Shown here one piece after another: positions 10,235 through 16,929 of a stretch of DNA of 29,530 nt. The position numbers and the translations under genes were made by a program. Numbering within the stretch: position 1 is the stretch's first letter; the number at the start of each line of letters is the position of its first letter. The notes beneath the pieces were generated by a model. The model searched no databases. It was not told the origin of the DNA and saw only the letters and a program-made list of their open reading frames with translations. This DNA is from an uncultured Planctomycetia bacterium (GTDB lineage: Bacteria; Planctomycetota; UBA1135; GCA-002686595): the NCBI GenBank assembly GCA_938003765.1, contig CALKYE010000223.1:1-29530 (forward strand), read 5' to 3'.

Positions 10235-11245
10235 ATGCGTATCCCCGCCATCACCACCGGCTTGATCGCCGCCGCAGCGCTCTACGCGTTCGCGACCCCG
10301 ACGCCCGCCCCCCTCGAAATCGGCGCTGCCGCACCGAATGCGACCGCATCGGCGTGGTTCAACCACATCGGCGCAGACTTCGACCTCGCCAGCCTCAAGG
10401 GCCAGGCCGTCGTTCTGGAGTTCTGGGCCACCTGGTGAGGCCCCTGCCGTGGGGCGTGGCCCCACCTCGAGAGTCTGCAGGCGGAGTACGGCGAGAAGGG
10501 CCTGGTGGTCCTCGCGCTGTCGGATGAGGACGCGGAGAAGGTTGGCGCCTACGTCGACGAGATGGGGCTCACCATCCGCGTCGGCGCTGGTTCGCAAGCC
10601 AGCGGCGCGTTCAAGGTCAAGGGCTTCCCGACGACCGCGGTGATCGACGCCGACGGCAAGCTGGCCTGGCAAGGCCACCCCAGTTCGCTGTCCAACGGCA
10701 TCGTCGAAGACGCCTTGAAGGGCGCCAAGCCGCGCTCTTCCAACTTCCTGGCCTTCGTGCCGACCGAGTCCGCCGGCGGCCGCGTAGCGGCGCAGCTCAA
10801 GTCGATCGAGCAAGGCAAGATCGGCAAGGCGCACGCGGCGCTGCTCGCGTTCGCGGCGGACGCCAAGGCGACCGAGACCGAGAAGACCGACGCAGCGGCC
10901 CTCGCGGCCGCGATCGACGCGCATGTGGCCGCGCTGATGACCCAGGCGGAGCGCTTCGTTCAGTCGCGCGACGTCCTGAAGTCGGTGACGATCTACGACG
11001 CACTGGCCAAGGAGTTCGGCGCCGCCCAGCAGGGCGCCGATGCCAAGTCCAAGGCCGAGGCGATCCGCAAGGACGCCACGCTCGCCAAGGAACTGGCTGC
11101 GGCCGAGGCCTTCGAGAAGACCCGCGACTCGGTCGCCAAGCTCGGCACGAGCAAGGCGCGCGACAAGTGGAAGGACTTCGCGGAGAAGCACAAGGGCACC
11201 CGCGCCGGCGAACGCGCGCGCGCCATGTCTCGCCCCGCGAAGTAG
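10235..11245 (+). CDS. Secreted TlpA/thioredoxin-like selenoprotein (Sec68, UxxC active site)
   Basis: Read through one in-frame TGA (10436-10438, codon 68), this is a 336-residue protein. Residues 1-20 form a signal peptide. Residues about 27-165 are a TlpA-type thioredoxin fold: VVLEFWATW, then U68-G69-P70-C71, RGAWPHLESL, LVVLALSDED, and the cis-Pro loop GFPTTAVID (Pro132). The normal active site is WCGPC, so TGA replaces exactly the nucleophilic Cys. The reading frame is intact on both sides. A SECIS-like hairpin follows at 10449-10465. Residues about 180-336 are an Ala/Lys/Glu-rich helical tail with no known function. A Shine-Dalgarno CGGAG (10223-10227) precedes the ATG by 7 nt. Likely role: periplasmic thiol-disulfide exchange or peroxide-linked redox. 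Automatic gene callers will truncate it at 10438 or start it at 10505. Confidence 0.85.
10449..10465 (+). promoter_or_regulatory. Candidate bacterial SECIS element
   Basis: GTGGGGC-GTG-GCCCCAC forms a perfect 7-bp stem with a GTG loop. The stem starts 10 nt after the TGA at 10436-10438 and the loop begins 17 nt after it. Known bacterial SECIS elements lie immediately downstream of the UGA, inside the coding region, with the apical loop about 16-37 nt away and a G in the first two loop positions; all these hold. A weaker 5-bp alternative (GCCCC 10440-10444 with GGGGC 10451-10455) competes for the same strand. Confidence 0.7.
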
Positions 11246-11257
11246 CTGAACCGCGCA

Positions 11258-11282
11258 CGTCGACCGTCTCGCGCGGTCGACG
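11258..11282. repeat. Inverted repeat after the selenoprotein gene
   Basis: CGTCGACC and GGTCGACG form an 8-bp stem with a 9-nt loop just after the stop at 11245. It precedes the stronger hairpin at 11299-11338 and may be part of a compound 3' end. Confidence 0.4.
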
Positions 11283-11298
11283 CGGGCTCGACAAGAAC

Positions 11299-11344
11299 AG
11301 CGACGCCGGCCTTCGTCTTGGACGAGGCCGGCGTCGCTCGTTTT
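11299..11344. terminator. Bidirectional rho-independent terminator between convergent genes
   Basis: Arms 11299-11317 and 11321-11338 pair over 18 bp with one bulged base and a 3-nt loop. On the plus strand the stem is followed by CGTTTT (11339-11344). On the minus strand it is followed by GTTCTTGT. It lies between the convergent selenoprotein (ends 11245) and HEAT protein (ends 11394), so it can stop both transcripts. Confidence 0.8.
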
Positions 11345-11393
11345 CGGCGTGCGCGCAACGCGCCCGAGTTCGCGCTGGATCGCGCAGAGCTCG

Positions 11394-12614
11394 TCAGCGC
11401 GCAGCGGCGCCGCGCGACTCGCCGCCTGCGGCGCTCTTCTCGCGCTCCTTGCTCCACCACTCGCGCAGCGCCTTGATGCGCTTGGCGCGCTCGCCGTCGG
11501 AAGCTTGTGCGTCGAACTCCAGCGGACGGTGCGTGATCCGACGCAGCGCATCCGCCGCGGACTCGCGCACCGGCAACTCCGCGTCGTTCAGCGCCTCGAT
11601 CAAGGGCTCGACGCCGCCGCCGGCGCCCAGGTCCCCCAGCACGCGCGCAGCCGCCATGCGGATGAACACGTCCTTGTCGCGCAGGAGCGGCGACACGTAC
11701 GGGATGCAGGCGGCGTCGCGCGTTTCGCCCAGCGCGATCAGCCCCTGCCAGCGGTCGGCGGTGCTCTCGCTCTGGAGGAGCGTCGTGAGTTCGAACCACG
11801 CCGGCCGCACCTCGGGCGCGGTCACCGGCGCTTCGTCCAACTTCGGTCCGCGCGCGAGCTCACCGGCCTCGCCCAGCCGCCGCACGCTCTCCGCGAGCCC
11901 GCCCAGCTCGACGGTGGCCGAGGTGAGGCGCTGCGACAGTCCCATCAGCTCCTGGTCGTGGCGCGAGACGCGCGCGAGGCTCTCGTCCAGCGCGACGACG
12001 CGGCTCTCGAACTCGCTGAACTTCTGCCCCAGCTCGCGCAGCGCGCGCGCCTGCTGTTCGACCCCCGCGCCGAGGTTGCGTTGCGCCTCCGCCAGCGAAT
12101 CGTCCAGCCGATTGCGAGCCTCCTGCGTGTTGCGCTCGAGCTCGCGACCCAGTCGCTCCAACTCCGCGCGCGAGGTCTGCTGCTCGACCACCGACATCTG
12201 GCTGGCGCGAGCCGCCTCGCGATCGAGCCGTTCGAATTCGCCGCGCGCCCAGTTCCACACGAGCAGCGCGCTGCAGCCGGCGGCGACGAGGGCCGTGAAG
12301 GCGAGGCCGCTCGAGTCGCGTTGGCGCTGCGCAGCTCCGACGTGCCCGCTCGGAGCGTGTCCGACCAACGCGCCCGGGGCGCCGGGTGTCGCTCCCGACA
12401 TCGCCGCCTGCGCGGCGCCCGGAGGCGTGGCGAGGTCGAGATCCAATCCGAGGTTGGCCGGGCGGTTCGCCGCGCGCTCTTGAGCACGCTGCGTCATCGC
12501 GCGATCGCACAGGACGCAGATCACGCGTCCTTTGACCACCAGGGCGCGCCCGAGGTCGAGATCGGCCTGGGGAACGGACTCGTTGCACACATCGCAGAAG
12601 TAGAGGTTGGTCAT
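11394..12614 (-). CDS. Zinc-ribbon, single-TM, coiled-coil protein with C-terminal HEAT repeats
   Basis: The 406-residue protein starts MTNLYFCDVCNE. Cys7/Cys10 and Cys33/Cys36 make an N-terminal zinc ribbon in the cytoplasm. A disordered Ala/Gly/Pro linker leads to one membrane segment (about 103-121). Residues about 125-265 form a long coiled coil (heptads such as LERLGRELERNTQEARNRL). Residues about 280-375 are HEAT repeats (ALGETRDAACIPYVSPLLRDKD, ARVLGDLGAGGGVEPLIEAL). The tail LRRITHRPLEFDAQA...ALREWW resembles the tail of the HEAT lipoprotein at 13741-14352. The layout suggests a scaffold spanning the inner membrane; the partner is unknown. The ATG at 12612-12614 is followed directly by the zinc ribbon, so the longer upstream reading is not needed. 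Confidence 0.8.
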   Translation of the reverse strand: MTNLYFCDVCNESVPQADLDLGRALVVKGRVICVLCDRAMTQRAQERAANRPANLGLDLDLATPPGAAQAAMSGATPGAPGALVGHAPSGHVGAAQRQRDSSGLAFTALVAAGCSALLVWNWARGEFERLDREAARASQMSVVEQQTSRAELERLGRELERNTQEARNRLDDSLAEAQRNLGAGVEQQARALRELGQKFSEFESRVVALDESLARVSRHDQELMGLSQRLTSATVELGGLAESVRRLGEAGELARGPKLDEAPVTAPEVRPAWFELTTLLQSESTADRWQGLIALGETRDAACIPYVSPLLRDKDVFIRMAAARVLGDLGAGGGVEPLIEALNDAELPVRESAADALRRITHRPLEFDAQASDGERAKRIKALREWWSKEREKSAAGGESRGAAAR

Positions 12615-13314
12615 TGCGAAGCTCTGCGGTTCGGTTCGGAAGGCGACGGCGCGGCGCGGATCGGTTCCGAGCCATCGGTTGAAGGCGTCTGGAGAGTGCG
12701 ACAGCGCCGCGTGAGCGTCCAAACTCGTCGGCGTCGGTTGGGTTGCGAGGAAGAGCGCGCGTGGCGTTGCGAAGCCTCGCGGCGAAGTCGAGCGCGCGTC
12801 GCGGAGAGATCCCCGCGGCCGTATCCCTGCCGGGCGGACGCATTCTGGCGCAAAGGCTGGCCAGCAGACGCGTTCGACCGAGACCTGGACAACGCTGTCT
12901 CGCCCCACCTGACAGGGTTCTCGACGCCAGCAGCGCAGCGGGCGTTCTCCGGCGTGTGCTGATCGAGCCCGCCGACGGCCTCCGGCGCGATCGCGGATTC
13001 GTGCGAGCGCCCTCTGAGCGCCGAGCTGGCGCGTCGAGGCAGGCGCCGCAGCGCGCGGCGATCCGGCGGTCGCAGCAGGTTGCTCATGAAGTGGGTCGGG
13101 ATTGGTCGGCAGTCCGCGAGTCGACTCGGCGCCGGAGTCGAGCGAGGCGAGCCGGTCCGCCGCTCCCCCGCGCGCACGTTCCCCGCCTCTTCGCCGCACG
13201 ACACCTGCCAAGCGCCAAGCAGCGGGGAAACTAGCCTCTCCGCGTCCAGAGTTGCACCCCGCGCCTTCGCAAGTTGCAGCGCCGTATACTCGCCCCGCAT
13301 CTCGGCTCGCCGCT
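12615..13314. other. 700-bp intergenic stretch without a convincing gene
   Basis: This gap separates divergently transcribed genes. Open frames cross it on both strands, but their products are Arg/Ser/Pro-rich and look like high-GC shadows. No tRNA, tmRNA, RNase P or SRP RNA landmark was found. Minus-strand GGCTAGTTTCCCCGC (13235-13221) resembles the -10 region of the dksA promoter (GGCTATCTTTCCCCGC), so a long leader or a small RNA on the minus strand is possible. The plus-strand TATACT box at 13285 marks the right end. Confidence 0.5.
13285..13290 (+). promoter_or_regulatory. -10-like box TATACT before the TPR gene
   Basis: TATACT matches 5 of 6 bases of the sigma70 -10 consensus in a very GC-rich background, 24 nt before the proposed TTG start at 13315. 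No good -35 box lies at the proper distance. Confidence 0.4.
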
Positions 13315-13713
13315 TTGGACTCCGCCTTTCGCTCCGATCCCGCGCTCGAACGACTCGGACTGGAGTTCCTGGTGCGCTTCCTCGAGCTGGCGCGGGTGCG
13401 CCAGTCGCGCAACCAGGAGATCCTGGCCGAGTTGGGCTCGGCCTACACCAAGCTCGGCCGGCACAGCGAGGGCCTGGCCGTCGACCGCGAGCTGGTCCGA
13501 CTGGCGCCCGAGAACGCCACCGCGCACTACAACCTGGGCTGCTCACTGGCGCTGTGCGGCGAGACCGAAGCGGCGCTCGACACGCTCGAGCGAGCGGTGG
13601 AGCTGGGCTACGACGACGCGCAGCATTTGGAGCACGACGTCGACTTGCAGTCCCTGATCGGCGAGCCGCGCTTCGACGCGCTCCTCGCACGCCTGCGCGG
13701 CAAACAGGCCTGA
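13315..13713 (+). CDS. Small tetratricopeptide-repeat protein
   Basis: The 132-residue reading contains at least two TPR units: about 36-66 (NQEILAELGSAYTKLGRHSEGLAVDRELVRLAP) and about 69-100 (ATAHYNLGCSLALCGETEAALDTLERAVELGY). The tail DLQSLIGEPRFDALLARL is the ending often seen after TPRs in planctomycetal and proteobacterial proteins (a D..L..L...P.F..LL pattern). There is no signal peptide, so it is probably cytoplasmic and a protein-interaction adaptor. The frame is open further upstream to 13102, but that part is Arg/Pro-rich and lies before the TATACT box. I therefore chose TTG at 13315; the start is uncertain. It converges on the HEAT lipoprotein gene. Confidence 0.7.
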   Translation: MDSAFRSDPALERLGLEFLVRFLELARVRQSRNQEILAELGSAYTKLGRHSEGLAVDRELVRLAPENATAHYNLGCSLALCGETEAALDTLERAVELGYDDAQHLEHDVDLQSLIGEPRFDALLARLRGKQA

Positions 13714-13717
13714 GGCG

Positions 13718-13735
13718 TCGCGGGCGCACCCGCGA
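13718..13735. terminator. Hairpin between convergent TPR and HEAT genes
   Basis: TCGCGGG-CGCA-CCCGCGA is a 7-bp stem with a tetraloop filling the 27-bp gap between the two stop codons. There is no T tract on either side, so it is a weak or rho-assisted terminator at best. Confidence 0.45.
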
Positions 13736-13740
13736 ACCGC

Positions 13741-14352
13741 TCACTCGCCCTTGGCGAGGATGCCCTCGCCCGAGCGCGACGCGTGCCAGCTGCGCCAGCG
13801 CGCGACGGCCTGAGCCCGTTCCTCGGACTCCGCTTGGGCGTCGAAGCCGAACGACTGGCCGGTGACCTCGCGCAGCGCCGACAGGCACCACGCCCGCGCC
13901 CACGGATCGTCGGATTCCAGTCCGTCGATCAGCGCTCCGACCTCGCCCCAGTCGCCGAGGCGGACCAGCGCCCGCGCGCGCTCGAAGCGCAGCGCACGAT
14001 CCTCTTCGTTCTGCCAGCGAACGGCGCGCAGCGGCTCGACCAGACGGCTGTCGCGCGTGGCGCCGAGGGCGGCCACCGCACTCGCCGCGACGTCGGCCCG
14101 CGGGTCTTCGCACAGCTCGAGCAGGCGCTCGAAGGCCGGCTCACCGACCGCTGCCAGCCAGGCGATCTGTTCCACGCGCTCGATGCCGTGGGTCCACGGC
14201 AGGCGCGTGATCTGATCCTCGATCTGTTGGCGCAGAGCAGGCGACGCCCGCAGCCAAGTTTGATTCTCGCGCGCGTCCGGCGCGGGTCCGGCGCAGGCCA
14301 CGACCACGGCCGCCAGGAACGTCGCTCCAACCCGCAGGGATGCTCGCTTCAT
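13741..14352 (-). CDS. HEAT-repeat lipoprotein
   Basis: The 203-residue protein has a lipoprotein signal: MKRASLRVGATFLAAVVVACAG, with lipobox VVAC and Cys20. The mature part holds HEAT-like helical pairs: EQIAWLAAVGEPAFERLLEL, DVAASAVAALGATRDSRLVEPL, ERARALVRLGDWGEVGALIDGL and DPWARAWCLSALREVTG. The tail FGFDAQAESEERAQAVARWRSW matches the tail of the HEAT protein at 11394-12614. HEAT repeats bind other proteins; no enzyme motif is present. It would be lipidated, processed by LspA, and anchored at the periplasm. It starts 60 bp after the vWA gene stop and may share its transcript. Confidence 0.8.
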   Translation of the reverse strand: MKRASLRVGATFLAAVVVACAGPAPDARENQTWLRASPALRQQIEDQITRLPWTHGIERVEQIAWLAAVGEPAFERLLELCEDPRADVAASAVAALGATRDSRLVEPLRAVRWQNEEDRALRFERARALVRLGDWGEVGALIDGLESDDPWARAWCLSALREVTGQSFGFDAQAESEERAQAVARWRSWHASRSGEGILAKGE

Positions 14353-14412
14353 GCTTGCTCGCTCGACCGGACTCTCGTTGGCGCCCCACGCGCCGTTCGG
14401 GCCGGGGCTGGG

Positions 14413-16929
14413 CTATCGACGCGATGGCGCGCCGACTTGACGCGCCGGGAGCGCCAGGCCCGGGTTCGAGCACAGCAGGCCCGCAGCGAGCGCCCCGAGG
14501 GACACCAGCGCGGCCACGAGACCCAGCCGCCGCCGCGCAGGCGGCACGGCGGGCCCCAGAGCGAGCGCATCGCCGAGCGGGGCCAGCCGGCCCGCGTTCC
14601 AGGGCTCGACTGCGCCGCGGAACTCCTCCGCGTGCTCGGTGGCGGTCGGCGCGCGCGCGAGCTCTGCGCCGTCCGCGTCGAACAGCACCAGCTCCCGCGC
14701 TCCAGCGAGGCCGGGCGAGGCCGCGACGCGCTGGGTGCGGGGATCGAGGGCGTTCACGTCGTGCGGCACGTGCGCGGGGATGCGGACCTGCGGCTGCGAG
14801 GCGTCGGCGAGCGCGACGTGCTCGGGAAGCTCGGTGGGCAGACCTTCGACGCGCCAACGACCCTGCGAGTCGCGTCGGGCGCGCGGACGTACACGCGGCT
14901 GGGAGCCGCCGGCTCGCCCGAGCAGACGCACGAGCGGCGCGAACAACGTCGAGGCGCGCTCCCACTCCGGCGAGCTGTCCGCAGTCGGCTCGCCGGTGAG
15001 GACGGCGCACCACCCCATTCCGTGTCGGCGCAGCGCGAGCCACGGCGCGCCGTCGGGCAACTCGGCGACGAGCTCATCGCCCTCGCGCGCTCGCGTGGAC
15101 AACACCGGTCCTGCGCGCGGCAGCGGCGCGCGGGCCGACCAGCTCTCGAGCAACGCGCGCGCATCGCCGTCGCGCACGCGCGAGCGATCGACCACGGCCA
15201 CCGCGCCGCCCTGAGGCGCGAGCTGATCGCGCACGCTTTCGCGCTCGAGCACTTCACCCAGCGCCGTGTCGCGCGCACTCCACGCTCGACCGTGCGCCGT
15301 CGGGCGCGCGAGTTCGTCGAGCCACTCGCGGTCCGCGTCGGCGCCTGCGGCGATCACCGCGAGCCGCGCGTTCGCGCGCGAGAGCTCGGCGAACAACTCG
15401 TCCGGCCAACCCGCGGGCGGCGTGCGAGCGCGTTGATCTCGACCATCGCTGATCAGGAACACCAGCGCCTCGCGTCCGCCCTCGCGCCGACGCGCGAACT
15501 CGGCGAGCGCCGCTGCGATGTCCGTCGGTCCACCGGGCGCAGTCTGGCGCGCCCAGTTCGCGCGGTTGCGTTCGCTCGCGAGCTCGTCGAAGCCGCCTTC
15601 GAGCTCGAAGGCGTCGCGCAGTCGGTCGGTGAACCACCACAGGCGCAGCGTCTCGCCGGACGCGGCGGCGCGCGCCAACGCGAGGCTCGCTGCGCGCAAC
15701 TCGTCGAGCGCCGCTGCGTCCATGCTGCCCGAACCGTCGAGCAGGAGCACGACGTCGCGCGCGGGCGACTCGCGCAGTTCGAGCGGCAGCAGCGCGGTCG
15801 ACGCGTCGCTGGCGGAGTTCGCCATAGCGCTCGCCAGCGCGTGCTGCCCGAGCGCGAACCAGCCTCCGCCGGACATCACGAAGGAACGCAAGGCCGAGGC
15901 CTCGAGTTCGCGCGGGTCCACGTCGAGCGTGACGAGCACGTCGCACTCCGCGAGCGACACGGGATCGAGCTCGGCGCGCGGTGGCAGCCAGTGCAATCCG
16001 TCGAGCGAGCGCAGTCCCTCCAGCCAGGGCAGGTAGCGAGCCGGCCGCGGCGCGATGACGCGAACCACGAGCGCCTCGCGACTGCGAACGTGCGCCGCGC
16101 GTTCGTCGTTCTCGGGCGCGACGTCGGCCGCACCCTCGATCGCAACGCGCGCGCGCAACGAAGTGAGCCCGGCGGCGAGCGGGCCGAGGTCGACGCTGAC
16201 CTGCGCTTCACCCGCAGCCAGCGCGCGCGCGTTCAAGGACGTACGCGAGGTGCGTTCGCCGCGTGCGTCGCTCGAAGTCACTTCGAGCACGGCGCGCGCG
16301 CCGTTCGGAAGCGCGGACCCGCGCGAGCGCACGCGCGCGGCCAACGCCAGCGGCGCGCCAGCCTCGAGTTCGCGCGGCGCGCGCAACTCGGCGAGCTCGA
16401 GATCGACGACCGACGGCGGCGGCGGCGTGCGCAGCTCGAACTCGGCGCCTCGGCGGCGCAACTCGTCGATCGCGGCGCCCGGGTCAGGGCCGGTGAACGC
16501 GCCATCGCTCAACACGAGCACGCGCACGAGCGCCAGATCGCCCGCCAGCTCGCCCAGCGACCGCAACGCCGCCGCGCACTCCGCCGCGCCGTCGCGCAGC
16601 AGCGCCTTCGGCAATCGCTCGGAGGCGAGCGCTTGCGGACGCGCGGGAGCGGCGAGGACTTCGAACCCGTCGGCGAAGGCCGCCACGAGCACGCTCCGAT
16701 CCGCCGGCGTCGCCGCGAGCTCGCGCGCGAGTTGCTCGTCGCGCCACGCAGCCCAGCCGGGGCGCGTGCGCACGACGCTGGCCGAAACGTCGAGGAGCAC
16801 CGCCGTGCAGCGCGGCGCCGCGCCCCAACCGGCGTGGGGCCACCAGGCCCAGCTCGCTGCGAGCGCAGCCAGGAGCGCGAGGACCAGCCAGGCGCGCGTC
16901 GAGCGCACGAGCTCGGCCCCGCGCGCCAT
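14413..16929 (-). CDS. Membrane protein with von Willebrand factor A domain
   Basis: The 838-residue protein has an N-terminal membrane segment (about 13-30) and a C-terminal one (about 797-818). An early vWA-like fold begins CTAVLLDVSAS (41-51) and includes VRVLVLSDGAF; its MIDAS lacks the full DxSxS. A beta-rich segment (about 175-270) follows, then a segment (about 285-365) that resembles the glutamine-amidotransferase-like module of such proteins (ECDVLVTLDVDP, SGGGWFALG). The main vWA domain begins VVLLLDGSGSMD with an intact MIDAS Asp398/Ser400/Ser402, then GGPTDIAAAL and ALVFLISDGRDQ. This layout is common in planctomycetal proteins near BatA/BatB-like genes. The ATG overlaps the mnmA stop (TGATG), so the two are translationally coupled although functionally unrelated. 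Confidence 0.85.
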   Translation of the reverse strand: MARGAELVRSTRAWLVLALLAALAASWAWWPHAGWGAAPRCTAVLLDVSASVVRTRPGWAAWRDEQLARELAATPADRSVLVAAFADGFEVLAAPARPQALASERLPKALLRDGAAECAAALRSLGELAGDLALVRVLVLSDGAFTGPDPGAAIDELRRRGAEFELRTPPPPSVVDLELAELRAPRELEAGAPLALAARVRSRGSALPNGARAVLEVTSSDARGERTSRTSLNARALAAGEAQVSVDLGPLAAGLTSLRARVAIEGAADVAPENDERAAHVRSREALVVRVIAPRPARYLPWLEGLRSLDGLHWLPPRAELDPVSLAECDVLVTLDVDPRELEASALRSFVMSGGGWFALGQHALASAMANSASDASTALLPLELRESPARDVVLLLDGSGSMDAAALDELRAASLALARAAASGETLRLWWFTDRLRDAFELEGGFDELASERNRANWARQTAPGGPTDIAAALAEFARRREGGREALVFLISDGRDQRARTPPAGWPDELFAELSRANARLAVIAAGADADREWLDELARPTAHGRAWSARDTALGEVLERESVRDQLAPQGGAVAVVDRSRVRDGDARALLESWSARAPLPRAGPVLSTRAREGDELVAELPDGAPWLALRRHGMGWCAVLTGEPTADSSPEWERASTLFAPLVRLLGRAGGSQPRVRPRARRDSQGRWRVEGLPTELPEHVALADASQPQVRIPAHVPHDVNALDPRTQRVAASPGLAGARELVLFDADGAELARAPTATEHAEEFRGAVEPWNAGRLAPLGDALALGPAVPPARRRLGLVAALVSLGALAAGLLCSNPGLALPARQVGAPSRR

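Noticed and set aside
10235..10438. Reading the TlpA-like gene as a pseudogene or as two genes split by a stop
   Set aside because: There is only one interruption, it is TGA, it falls exactly on the catalytic Cys, the frame and motifs continue unchanged, and a SECIS-like hairpin follows. A TGC-to-TGA sequencing error remains possible but does not explain the hairpin.
10436..10438. TGA read as Trp through an altered genetic code
   Set aside because: Many genes in the window (secA, yajC, the recombinase, the HEAT/TPR gene and others) end at TGA, and Trp at the CxxC nucleophile makes no sense.
12611..13087. A 158-codon minus-strand frame starting MSNLLRPPDRR that overlaps the zinc-ribbon gene start as ATGA
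   Set aside because: The product is Arg/Ser-rich with no pattern of a folded protein and looks like a high-GC shadow; the overlap is probably chance.
12615..13284. Housekeeping RNA (RNase P, tmRNA or SRP RNA) in the long gap
   Set aside because: None of the hallmark sequences, such as GAGGAAAGTCC for RNase P or a GGAAG SRP tetraloop region, was found by eye on either strand.
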